A DNA stretch of 64,000 nt from CALXOJ01 sp034120015. GTDB taxonomy: Bacteria > Spirochaetota > Spirochaetia > JAFGXN01. The stretch is from the NCBI GenBank assembly GCA_034120015.1, contig JAXEIF010000011.1, positions 12,882 to 76,881 on the forward strand. Direction: 5' to 3'. Under the pieces are notes generated by a model. That model worked only from the letters and a program-made list of their open reading frames with translations, was not told where the DNA came from and made no database searches. The position numbers and the translations under genes were made by a program. Within the stretch, counting starts at the first letter, position 1; each line of letters begins with the position of its first letter. Below are positions 34,651 to 42,634 of the stretch, piece after piece.

Positions 34651-36075
34651 ATGAAAAATACAAAAATGACAGATATTTCTTTAACCGGCAACCGAATCAT
34701 TGCCATTGATTTTTTCCGGGGACTTGCCATCCTCGGAGTCGTTCTGACACACTGTTTAATTTACGGTGTATTCTATACAATTGACAACGCCCTATCAACC
34801 GTACCGCCGGGACTCCTTGCGGTTTTCTCTCCGATTGTTCTGATTTCACCCATGGCCGGACTGTTTGCTTTTATAAGCGTTGTGGCCAATACGTTTACCG
34901 CATTACGGCGAAAAGACAACGGACATTCCTCCGCAAGCGTTATTCAGCCCATTGTTTTAACATCCCTTGTCCTGATTCTGCTTCATTTTATCTTTTCGAC
35001 GCTTTTTAAATGCAGCAGCGGATCGATGTTTACGCCGGGAGTCACCATTAACACAATTGTTCCTGCCTCTATCCGACAGAGTCAATTGATTCTGCCTCAA
35101 TTTGAAAACTTATTATATATGGATGCCTTATCAATGATCGGAATCAGCGGACTGACATCTGCAGCCGTACTGGCCTTTCTTTTGAAAAAACCGTTCTCGA
35201 CGCATAAACTGACGGCTTTAACGGCAATCGGTTTCATTGCCGCTTTACTGTCCCCTTTCCTGTGGTATTTATTCTGGAAACCGTTTCGGTTTTTTTATTT
35301 CAGTGCATACCCGCTCAGATTATTATCGATTCCGTTATCTTTTTTTGCGGCAAGAATGCATTGTCTCCCCGGAATTCTGCCTTTTATTATTTTCGGAGTC
35401 TGGTTCGGATTTTTTCTCCATTCCCGACCGACATACCGGGAAGTCAAAAAGAAAACATTCCCGATTGCTGTCGCCTCAACCGTTCTTTTCTGTTTTTTCG
35501 TCGGAGTCAAATTATTTTTGATTCTGGGAAACGAGACTCATACGGTTGGGTTTCTGTCGCGAATCGGACTGTTGTCACTTCTTGCCGAAAATACTCCCGG
35601 CATTTTAACGGGAAACATCGGAAATGCGTTTTTGGATTATAAATCGTTACCGGTCGAATTTCAATTTTTCGGAATCGCCCTGATTTTTTGGGGATTTCCG
35701 CTCCTGATGAAGCAGTTTGACTATGACGAAGAAGATAAAAGAGAAAAACGTATATCCCGAATCCGCCCGGTTCTGCGATTCGGAACACTCTCTCTGACTA
35801 TCTGCGTTTTCGAAACCCCTGTTCATACTGTTTTTGCAAAAGGACTGCACGCGCTTTCCGGCATTCCCGTACCCGATATGAATCGGATTCAACCCGATTT
35901 TTTTATGACCCATCCTCTGATTTGGATTGCTTATGCCGCATTTATAATTCTTCTCTGGGTCGGAATTCTGAAGCTTTGGGAAAAACAAAACTACAGATTA
36001 AGTCTGGAATGGCTACTGGTTAAAGCGACCGCACCGTTACGCAAAATTAAATCGGAAAAATTATCAGTGCGTTAA
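34651..36075 (+). CDS. Polytopic membrane acyltransferase-like protein
   Basis: A 474-residue membrane protein with about ten to twelve hydrophobic segments. The N-terminal RIIAIDFFRGLAILGVVLTHC is typical of membrane acyltransferases of the heparan-glucosaminide acetyltransferase-like/DUF1624 and acyltransferase-3 groups, where Arg and His near the first helix are conserved. A basic C-terminal tail is cytoplasmic by the positive-inside rule. Precise family and substrate are uncertain; modification of a surface glycan or lipid is a reasonable guess. Its stop directly abuts that of the convergent GH18 gene. No Shine-Dalgarno is obvious before its ATG. Confidence 0.6.
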   Translation: MKNTKMTDISLTGNRIIAIDFFRGLAILGVVLTHCLIYGVFYTIDNALSTVPPGLLAVFSPIVLISPMAGLFAFISVVANTFTALRRKDNGHSSASVIQPIVLTSLVLILLHFIFSTLFKCSSGSMFTPGVTINTIVPASIRQSQLILPQFENLLYMDALSMIGISGLTSAAVLAFLLKKPFSTHKLTALTAIGFIAALLSPFLWYLFWKPFRFFYFSAYPLRLLSIPLSFFAARMHCLPGILPFIIFGVWFGFFLHSRPTYREVKKKTFPIAVASTVLFCFFVGVKLFLILGNETHTVGFLSRIGLLSLLAENTPGILTGNIGNAFLDYKSLPVEFQFFGIALIFWGFPLLMKQFDYDEEDKREKRISRIRPVLRFGTLSLTICVFETPVHTVFAKGLHALSGIPVPDMNRIQPDFFMTHPLIWIAYAAFIILLWVGILKLWEKQNYRLSLEWLLVKATAPLRKIKSEKLSVR

Positions 36076-37098
36076 TTATTCGATCAGCTCACTGTAAACA
36101 GCCCTGAGCAGACGTAAATCCGGAGTATCCTGGGCAATATGCCAGATCATAATTCCGCCGTAGGCTCGGGCATAATGACTTTTCTCTCGAATCAGTTTAA
36201 GACTGTTATATGTGATAGTCTGTCGGCCTCCGTCGGGTGTATCGATTGTCAGAAAATCCTCTTTAACGGATTTATCCGGATACAATCCGAAAACATCGCG
36301 AAAAGTAACCGACCCCTGACTGACAACTTTCCCGTCCGCACCGAAAGTTCTCTGCCAGCCGTAAAACGGTACACCGATAACCAGTTTGGAGCGGTCGATT
36401 CCGCGACGATTCTGCCAGTAATCAATTGTCTTTTCCACGTGAGCAAACGACGAATGATCTTTCAGTTCTTTGTCAAACAGACCCGATTCGTTGTAAATCA
36501 TCAAATTTAAGAAATCGAATGATGTAACAGCCGCATCCTTCATTTTTCGCGCACCCCAATAACCGAATGCGCCGGAAAGCTGATACGGTTTGTCGGACAC
36601 GACTTTCGCCAAAGCGACAATAAAGTCATTATACTCGGGAATCATCATATCCCCTTCGAAATCGAGGTCGATTCCGTCAATTCCGTTGGATTCGACAAAA
36701 CGGATTAAAGCATCTATAATTGTATCAAACTGTCCGGAACGGAACAGTTTCAGATAACGCTGTCCCGCTTCCGTTTTGGAAGTTACATGTCCGCCGCCGA
36801 TTGAAATAAAAACACGCGTCTGCTTTGCATGCGCTTTGGCAATAAATTTTTTCAATTCAAGAGAAGAAACGCGCGGCGCGGAAATTTTTCCGTTGCGGTC
36901 GTAATTGAAAAACCAGAGGTTTATATGCGTCAGATATTCCAGACCGGGATTGTACTGATCGAGCATAATAGCCGCTGCGGGGAAATAGCCGACCACCCGG
37001 CGTCCGCCCAGCGCCGATTTGTCTGTTTCCGGACGGGTCAGACAGCCGATCGGCAAAAAGAGAGATAAAACCAAAAGCGTGAATCCTTTTTTATTCAC
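36076..37098 (-). CDS. GH18 family chitinase-like lipoprotein
   Basis: Glycoside hydrolase family 18, 340 residues. The signal ends in LPIGC, so it is probably a lipoprotein. The catalytic signature DGIDLDFEGD is complete, with the acid/base Glu. Other family segments are VFISIGGGHVTS, FLNLMIYNESG, LVIGVPFYGWQRTF and GGIMIWHIAQDTPD at the end. Possible substrates are chitin oligomers or peptidoglycan/N-glycan GlcNAc linkages. The GTG at 37098 follows AAGGAG; an upstream TTG at 37116 is less suitable. Confidence 0.9.
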   Translation of the reverse strand: MNKKGFTLLVLSLFLPIGCLTRPETDKSALGGRRVVGYFPAAAIMLDQYNPGLEYLTHINLWFFNYDRNGKISAPRVSSLELKKFIAKAHAKQTRVFISIGGGHVTSKTEAGQRYLKLFRSGQFDTIIDALIRFVESNGIDGIDLDFEGDMMIPEYNDFIVALAKVVSDKPYQLSGAFGYWGARKMKDAAVTSFDFLNLMIYNESGLFDKELKDHSSFAHVEKTIDYWQNRRGIDRSKLVIGVPFYGWQRTFGADGKVVSQGSVTFRDVFGLYPDKSVKEDFLTIDTPDGGRQTITYNSLKLIREKSHYARAYGGIMIWHIAQDTPDLRLLRAVYSELIE

Positions 37099-37158
37099 CG
37101 AATTCTCCTTTCTCAATTTTATCCGATTTTCTTCCGATAAAAAAACGGAGGAAACCGA

Positions 37159-37647
37159 ATGAAACGCACCGACTATTTAAACTGGGACGAATATTTTATG
37201 GGAGTGGCCCTACTGTCAGCAAAACGCAGCAAAGATCCGTCGACCCAGGTCGGAGCCTGTATTGTCAATACCGACAATGTGATTGTCGGAACCGGTTACA
37301 ACGGTTTCCCGAAGGGGTGCAGCGACGAACTGTTTCCCTGGGAACGAACCGGAAACTTTCTGGAAACCAAATATCCGTATGTCTGTCACGCCGAATTAAA
37401 CGCCATTTTAAACTCGGCATCCCGAACTCTGAAAGGCTGCCGGATTTACGTCGGACTTTTTCCCTGCAACGAATGCGCAAAAGCAATTATTCAGTCGGGC
37501 ATAACGGAAATCATTTTTATTTCGGATAAGTACGCAGATACGGATGGTGTCAAAGCCTCGAAACGTATGCTGACCGAAGCAGGCGTTACATTCAGACCCT
37601 TATCATCGCAACGGAAAACGGTTACCATTGATTACGGAATTGTATAA
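37159..37647 (+). CDS. dCMP/cytidine deaminase family protein (ComEB-like)
   Basis: Zinc-dependent deaminase making dUMP from dCMP. The 162-residue protein carries KDPSTQVGACIV, CHAELNAILNS with the His ligand and proton-shuttle Glu, and FPCNECAKAIIQSG with the two Cys ligands. CGGAGG precedes the ATG. Divergent from the GH18 gene. A supply of dUMP for thymidylate synthesis is the likely role. Confidence 0.93.
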   Translation: MKRTDYLNWDEYFMGVALLSAKRSKDPSTQVGACIVNTDNVIVGTGYNGFPKGCSDELFPWERTGNFLETKYPYVCHAELNAILNSASRTLKGCRIYVGLFPCNECAKAIIQSGITEIIFISDKYADTDGVKASKRMLTEAGVTFRPLSSQRKTVTIDYGIV

Positions 37648-37690
37648 ACTGCAGCTTCCGCAAAAATAAAATTATTTTTAAAAATTATAA

Positions 37691-37719
37691 TTGACTATAA
37701 TCATTTCAGAGGTTAAAAT
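37691..37719 (+). promoter_or_regulatory. Promoter of the prephenate dehydrogenase-like gene
   Basis: TTGACT (37691-37696), 17-bp spacer, TAAAAT (37714-37719), within an A+T-rich 100-bp gap. Confidence 0.75.
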
Positions 37720-37750
37720 CAAGTGATTATCATAAAATATGAGGAAGATT

Positions 37751-38557
37751 GTGCGAATTTTAATCCTCGGCGCCGGAAAAATGGGGCGATGGCTCTCCGA
37801 TTCGCTTTGCCTTGACGAAGAAACGGCTGTTTTTGATACCGATAAAACCAAACTGAAATATCTGTTTAATGTCCGGCGGCTGACCGACGGAAACGAAATC
37901 CGCGAATTTAATCCCGAACTGGTCATAAATGCAGCCGGTTTGTCTCAAACGGAAAATGCATTTCGGTTTGCCGTTCCTTTTCTTTCATCCGACTGTATCC
38001 TTTCGGATATTGCCTCCGTAAAAAACAATTTGGAAGAATACTACAAAACATCAGGATTCCGCTTTGTTTCTTCGCACCCGATGTTCGGTCCGACTTTTGC
38101 CAATATCGGAGATCTCCGTACACAAACGGCGATTATTATTAAAGAATCGTGTCCCGAAGGCCGTGCTTTTTTTAAAACATTTTACGAAAAACTGAATGTT
38201 CGCGTTTTTGAGGCCGGTTTCAACGAACACGACCGACTGACAGCCTATTCCCTTTCGACCCCGTTTGCGGCAACTCTGGCTTTCGTATCCTGCCTGAAAC
38301 CGATACAGGCGCCGGGTACCACTTTCAAAAAACATATGGAAATTGCCGACGGACTTCTTTCCGAAGATGACGAATTACTGACCGAAATTCTCCTTAACAA
38401 ATACAGTGCCGCCCAAATTACGGAAATTGAAAAAACACTCGGGAAATTAAGGATATGGGTTGATAACCGGGACGCTTCTGCCGTCAAAAAATATTTAAAC
38501 GAACTCAGAAACGATTGGGAGACATACAAAAATGCCTTACGTAACTTTGGAAAATAA
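37751..38557 (+). CDS. Prephenate dehydrogenase family protein
   Basis: Predicted NAD-dependent oxidative decarboxylation of prephenate to 4-hydroxyphenylpyruvate (tyrosine synthesis). The 268-residue protein starts at a GTG with GAGGAAG upstream. It has a Rossmann loop ILGAGKMGRWL, the domain-linking LSDIASVK, the catalytic-type SSHPMFGPTF and a helical C-terminal domain. It lacks a chorismate mutase or ACT domain. No other aromatic-synthesis gene lies in the window, so tyrA activity needs checking. Confidence 0.8.
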   Translation: MRILILGAGKMGRWLSDSLCLDEETAVFDTDKTKLKYLFNVRRLTDGNEIREFNPELVINAAGLSQTENAFRFAVPFLSSDCILSDIASVKNNLEEYYKTSGFRFVSSHPMFGPTFANIGDLRTQTAIIIKESCPEGRAFFKTFYEKLNVRVFEAGFNEHDRLTAYSLSTPFAATLAFVSCLKPIQAPGTTFKKHMEIADGLLSEDDELLTEILLNKYSAAQITEIEKTLGKLRIWVDNRDASAVKKYLNELRNDWETYKNALRNFGK

Positions 38558-39398
38558 CAACCTGAAGGCGGTTATCTCCGCACAGGGTGCCGAACTGCAG
38601 TCGCTTTACGGAAAAAAAAATGCAACGGAATACCTGTGGCAGGGGAATCCCGATTTTTGGAGAAGAAGAGCCCCTCATCTCTTTCCGATTATCGGCGGAC
38701 TGAAAGACGGCTATTTTCTTTACGATACTCAAAAGTATGAAATGAGCAACCACGGATTTGCCCGCGACAGCCGTTTCGAAGTCAAATATCCGTCGCTGAA
38801 AAAAGCCGTTTTTACTTTGGAAGAAGAAAAGTCCAACTATCCGTTTCGATACCGCTTCACGGTTACCTATTCGCTAAAAGACAACAGACTGAAAGTATCA
38901 TACAGGGTTAAAAACACCGATACACGAAAAATTTATTTTTCAGTCGGAGGACATCCCGCTTTTGCCTGTCCGATCGACCGGACTTTAAAGTACACCGACT
39001 ATTTTATTGAATTCGAAAAAACCGAATCGGGAGAAATGCCTCTGATTGTCAATGATGTAGTCGACGGCACGCGATATTTTCCGATTCGGAATAAAAAAAT
39101 CCCGCTGATGAATTCTCTGTTTAGTCAGGATGCACTGATTTTTGATTCTCCTGCATCGAAAAAATTCCGACTGCGCAGTACAAAAGACAGCCGGCAAATC
39201 GAAATGAAAATTAAAAATTTTGATATGATGGCCTTTTGGTCAAAAGCCAAAGAAGGAGCCGATTTTATCTGCTTCGAACCGTGGTGCGGGATCGATGACA
39301 GGGCCGAATGCAACCACTGCCTCGAGTCAAAGTGGAAAATCCATTGTCTGAAACCCGGAAAAACTTTTAAATGCTCCTACACAATTACCGTTAACTGA
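38532..39398 (+). CDS. Aldose 1-epimerase family protein (LacX-like)
   Basis: A 288-residue galactose-mutarotase-fold protein, distinct from GalM at 13.4 kb. Motifs are LFPIIGGLKDGYF, SNHGFARDSRFEV with a His, KIYFSVGGHPAFACP with the second His, and FICFEPWCGIDDRAE with the Glu. This pattern suits the LacX/YeaD-type epimerases acting on sugars or sugar phosphates. It overlaps the dehydrogenase gene by 26 nt, so expression is coupled although the functions look unrelated. Confidence 0.85.
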   Translation: MPYVTLENNNLKAVISAQGAELQSLYGKKNATEYLWQGNPDFWRRRAPHLFPIIGGLKDGYFLYDTQKYEMSNHGFARDSRFEVKYPSLKKAVFTLEEEKSNYPFRYRFTVTYSLKDNRLKVSYRVKNTDTRKIYFSVGGHPAFACPIDRTLKYTDYFIEFEKTESGEMPLIVNDVVDGTRYFPIRNKKIPLMNSLFSQDALIFDSPASKKFRLRSTKDSRQIEMKIKNFDMMAFWSKAKEGADFICFEPWCGIDDRAECNHCLESKWKIHCLKPGKTFKCSYTITVN

Positions 39399-39399
39399 A

Positions 39400-39425
39400 A
39401 AAAGCTGCCTTTCGGCAGCTTTTCC
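39400..39425 (+). terminator. Terminator after the LacX-like gene
   Basis: AAAGCTGCC / GGCAGCTTT stem (39401-39422) with a TTTC-type loop, starting just after the stop codon. Confidence 0.85.
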
Positions 39426-39455
39426 TATTTTATACCCGCACAGTCAACAGGAAAA

Positions 39456-40043
39456 TCAGTTCAGAGATTTCCGCTTCAGCCAGTTAACAAGCAGACCGTT
39501 AAAAATAAACAGCGAGCAGCTGAACCAAATCAGAGCGAAAAAATAACCGATCAGTTTCTCAAACAAATCCGGATTAACACCGCCGATTACCCACATCACA
39601 ACGGCAATCGCCAGCATGACGACACCGTCTACCAGAAATCCGACCGCCCCCCTATAGGCTTTAGTCAGATACCAGAAATAAAGGCTGAACACCGAAGCGG
39701 CGAAAATACAGAACGAAATAATCCAGGTCAGCCCGCGCAAAATATCAGCCGAAAAAAACGTACAGACAATTCCGAGAATCAGAAAAAAGAGTCCGGCTGC
39801 TACAGGAAAGAAAAGTCCGTAAATCGTTCTTTTTACGGCTCCGTAAATAATCGTAAACGCCCCCAGCATCATCGACAGTATACCGAAAAAAACAATCACA
39901 ATCTGCGGCAGCTGCGACGCAAAGACAGCCGTCAAAATACCCGCAACAAGGAAAAGAATACCTGCGGCAATATATCCTTTTCGGGAAAACTGATCGACAA
40001 TACTGACTTCACGGATTTCGATTTCGGGAATCATATCTTCCAT
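39456..40043 (-). CDS. HdeD/DUF308-like membrane protein
   Basis: A 195-residue protein with an acidic N-terminal 20 residues and then six hydrophobic helices in pairs, each containing small residues and a Gly (GILFLVAGILTAVFA, VVIFFGILSMMLGAF-like, LFFLILGIVCTFFSADI). The pattern fits the HdeD/DUF308 family. HdeD is linked to acid resistance in E. coli, but most members have no known role. Single gene. Confidence 0.65.
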   Translation of the reverse strand: MEDMIPEIEIREVSIVDQFSRKGYIAAGILFLVAGILTAVFASQLPQIVIVFFGILSMMLGAFTIIYGAVKRTIYGLFFPVAAGLFFLILGIVCTFFSADILRGLTWIISFCIFAASVFSLYFWYLTKAYRGAVGFLVDGVVMLAIAVVMWVIGGVNPDLFEKLIGYFFALIWFSCSLFIFNGLLVNWLKRKSLN

Positions 40044-40108
40044 AATTAAACCTCCGTCTGTGTTTATAACTGTAATATAGCGATTCTCGGAAAAATTGTA
40101 AACCGCAT

Positions 40109-41002
40109 TTACGAAAAAATCGCCCGACAGACGGCCTCACGGTCTTGAGGAGAGATCAGCCGGCGGCCGGGAATTTTTTGAAAAAAAGTGATCTGCCTCT
40201 TGGCATACCGTCGGGAATGAAGCCGGATCTGGTCTTTGACCTCTTCGGGATTGTCCGAAAGAAAAAATTCGGAATAACCGATCGCCTTCATCCCCGGCAT
40301 TTCGGCCGTGTATCCGAGATCGCGAAGACGGCGCCACTCATCGGGCAGCCCTTCACGAAACATAACCCCGACACGCTCGTTGATACGGGTGTAAAGCTCG
40401 TCGCGCGGACGCGTCAGTTCGATAATCCTGATGTCGAAGTCGGTTCGGGGACTCTGTCCCGTTAAGAAAGAAGAAAGCGGCCGGCCGCTGCTGCGGTAAA
40501 CTTCCAAAGCCCGTGTCAGACGATAAGTATCACCGATGGGAATGCGGGCGGCCGAAACCGGATCGCAACGGCGCAGCTCCTCATAAAGACGCTCCCGTCC
40601 GCCGTCCAAAATTTCGGTCCGGATAGTCTCCGCCGCTTCCCTGTTTGTCGGAGGAGCCTCCGGGAGTCCGTAAAGAAAATTTAAAAAATAAAAAGCGGTA
40701 CCGCCCGAAATAACAGGCAGATGTCCCCGTGCCGTAATTTCGGGAATCAGCCGCTCGGCTTCCGCAACGAAATCACCGGCATGAAACTGCTCATCGGGAT
40801 TACGGATATCTATCAGATGATGCGGAACCTGTTTCCGGAAAGCAGCATCGGGCTTTGCCGTACCGATATCCATTCCGCGGTACACCTGCATCGAGTCGGC
40901 ACTGATAATTTCAATATTTCGGGAAATCAGATCGGCCAGACACTCCGTCTTACCGACGGCAGTCGGACCGAAAAGAAAAACAACGGTCGGTTTATTCGTC
41001 AC
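40109..41002 (-). CDS. miaA: tRNA dimethylallyltransferase
   Basis: Adds an isopentenyl group to A37 of tRNAs reading codons starting with U. The protein is 297 residues from the GTG at 41002. The P-loop is FGPTAVGKT, with SADSMQVYRGMDIGTAKP, HHLIDIRNPDEQFHAGDF and SGGTAFYF all typical. The C-terminal YAKRQITFF is the family tail. Its start lies inside the last codons of rpoZ, an 11-nt overlap without Shine-Dalgarno, so translation is probably coupled. A TTG further upstream (41029) is less likely. Confidence 0.95.
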   Translation of the reverse strand: MTNKPTVVFLFGPTAVGKTECLADLISRNIEIISADSMQVYRGMDIGTAKPDAAFRKQVPHHLIDIRNPDEQFHAGDFVAEAERLIPEITARGHLPVISGGTAFYFLNFLYGLPEAPPTNREAAETIRTEILDGGRERLYEELRRCDPVSAARIPIGDTYRLTRALEVYRSSGRPLSSFLTGQSPRTDFDIRIIELTRPRDELYTRINERVGVMFREGLPDEWRRLRDLGYTAEMPGMKAIGYSEFFLSDNPEEVKDQIRLHSRRYAKRQITFFQKIPGRRLISPQDREAVCRAIFS

Positions 41003-41189
41003 CGAGAGAGAATTCAACCTCGCCGTCAAGAACTTCGCGAATCGCTTCCGAACAGATTTTGACGTCTTCTTTGACTCTCTCGGGATGCTTTGTTAACAAA
41101 TCGGCACGTTTAATCATTGCATTCGTCATTTCATAAAAGTTTCCGTCAAAATCAACCATTTTATTTAAAGGAATCACAGGTCCGGTCAT
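40992..41189 (-). CDS. rpoZ: RNA polymerase omega subunit, short form
   Basis: Only 65 residues, short for RpoZ, but with the family order: NKMVDFDGNFYEMTNAMIKRADLL (helix with the ARRA-type segment replaced by IKRA) and then KICSEAIREVLDGEVEF. Spirochaete omega proteins of this kind are known to be diverged. The acidic tail ends in GDE. AAGGAG precedes the ATG and a consensus -10 lies upstream. Followed by overlapping miaA. Small size leaves some doubt. Confidence 0.8.
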   Translation of the reverse strand: MTGPVIPLNKMVDFDGNFYEMTNAMIKRADLLTKHPERVKEDVKICSEAIREVLDGEVEFSLGDE

Positions 41190-41206
41190 TCGATACTCCT
41201 TTTCTT

Positions 41207-41235
41207 ATTATACACGATTCAATCCGCTTTGTAAA
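41207..41235 (-). promoter_or_regulatory. Promoter of rpoZ-miaA
   Basis: Minus strand: TTTACA (41230-41235, inside the cmk end), 17-bp spacer, TATAAT (41207-41212). Confidence 0.75.
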
Positions 41236-41752
41236 CGGCTTCGATGATTTCCGTAACAATTTGTTCCGGATTTTTATCGGAGGTATCGATAATCAGATCA
41301 CAAAAAGCGTAATCGTTGTTATCGATATTATACAGACGACGGTAACGGTTGGTATCGCGTGCATCGCGTGCTTCCGTTTCCGCGGCACGTTCTTCCGCAC
41401 AACCGCCTTCTCTGTTGTGCACACGGGTCGCGCGGATTTCGGCCGGCGCATACAGATAAACTTTTAAATCGGCATCTTTCAAAAGCCAGACAGCCAGCCG
41501 GGAACCGAGAACCACACCGCCGGCAGAGGCCAAATCAATCTGCTTTTTATCGAGAGCGTAATCATACGACGGATCGTTTTCGGCCTTGCGGCAAAATTCC
41601 TCAAACGGAATTCCCGCCTCTTCCGCCATATTGTGAAACGTATAGTTGATCAGTTTCAGTCCCAGCTTTTCGGCCAAAAGCCGACTGACGGTCGAATTGC
41701 CGCATCCGCTTTTCCCCGAAACGGCAATTTTTATTTTCGACAAATCTTTCAT
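41219..41752 (-). CDS. Cytidylate-kinase-like protein with altered P-loop
   Basis: A 177-residue P-loop kinase resembling the shorter cytidylate kinase family. The N terminus AVSGKSGCGNSTVSRLLAE is clearly a Walker A region, but the residue before Ser-Thr, normally the invariant Lys, is Asn (codon AAT). Downstream motifs LASAGGVVLGSRLAVWLL, LYAPAEIRATRVHNREG and RYRRLYNIDNNDYAFCDLIIDT match CMP-kinase NMP-binding and lid regions with several Arg. Some cytidylate-kinase-like families tolerate loss of this Lys. It follows yicC by 12 nt. Confidence 0.8.
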   Translation of the reverse strand: MKDLSKIKIAVSGKSGCGNSTVSRLLAEKLGLKLINYTFHNMAEEAGIPFEEFCRKAENDPSYDYALDKKQIDLASAGGVVLGSRLAVWLLKDADLKVYLYAPAEIRATRVHNREGGCAEERAAETEARDARDTNRYRRLYNIDNNDYAFCDLIIDTSDKNPEQIVTEIIEAVYKAD

Positions 41753-41764
41753 AAAGACTCTCCC

Positions 41765-42634
41765 CTATTCGACATTCCGCAGCTGTTCGCGAAAATCTTC
41801 CAATGCATCTTTGATATCGACAACCGCCTGTGTCATTTCGACAAAAAGCGCCTTCGAGGCGGTCGTATTGGCTTCCCGGTTGATTTCCTGCGCCAGAAAA
41901 TCAAGTTTTTTTCCGACCGGACCGTCAGCAGACAGCAGACGGCGGCATTCACGCAAATGGACGGACAGACGCTCCGTTTCCTCACTGACGGAAAACCGCA
42001 CCAGAGAAGCCGCCAGTTCCTGATAGAAACGATCGCATTCGGCCGCATCTCCCAAAATTTCGCGAAAACGACCGCTCAGCACATTTTTCAGTTTCTCTTC
42101 ATTTTTTGCCTGATAAGAACAGAGTACGGCAAGACGGTTTTCGATAATGTCGAGACGGGACGCCAAAAAGCGTGCGGTCTCCTCGCCTTCGCGGCACCGC
42201 TCCGCTTCGAACGCCGTCAGCGCGCGTTGCAGAGCCCGGGCCGCCAAACAAACCGGTAATTCTTTGTCGGTTTCACCGCTGCCGGCATCAATCATTCCGG
42301 GCAACAGCACCAGTTTTTCCGGCTGCGGAGGCTCGACATCCGGAAAAAAACGCTTCAGTTCGCCGAAAAGGGCGGCGTAAGCCCGGGCCTGATCTTCGTT
42401 CAGGACCGGGCGTTCGACTGCGCTGTTTTTCGCGACGGCGAAAAACAGTTCCACGCGACCGCGGGCAACCCGCTCCTGAACCGCGCGGCGCAGCTCTGAC
42501 TCCGCGTCCGCCAGCTCCGGCGGCAACGTCAGTTTCAAATCGAGATAGCGGTTATTGTAAGATTTGATACGTACGGAAACGGAAACATCGCCTTCCGTCT
42601 CTTCCGCCGAACCGAAGCCTGTCATTCCGATCAT
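41765..42634 (-). CDS. YicC/YloC family endoribonuclease
   Basis: A 289-residue protein, the family's usual size. It starts with MIGMTGFGSAE, close to the MTGFG signature, and carries IKSYNNRYLDLKLTLPPELA. The C-terminal segment has GKKLDFLAQEINREANTTASK and ends VVDIKDALEDFREQLRNVE, both diagnostic. E. coli YicC cleaves RNA and affects RyhB. The gene overlaps murC by 4 nt and cmk follows by 12 nt. The yicC-kinase-rpoZ order recalls the yicC/yloC-gmk-rpoZ cluster of other bacteria, with a cytidylate-like kinase in the gmk place. Confidence 0.93.
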   Translation of the reverse strand: MIGMTGFGSAEETEGDVSVSVRIKSYNNRYLDLKLTLPPELADAESELRRAVQERVARGRVELFFAVAKNSAVERPVLNEDQARAYAALFGELKRFFPDVEPPQPEKLVLLPGMIDAGSGETDKELPVCLAARALQRALTAFEAERCREGEETARFLASRLDIIENRLAVLCSYQAKNEEKLKNVLSGRFREILGDAAECDRFYQELAASLVRFSVSEETERLSVHLRECRRLLSADGPVGKKLDFLAQEINREANTTASKALFVEMTQAVVDIKDALEDFREQLRNVE

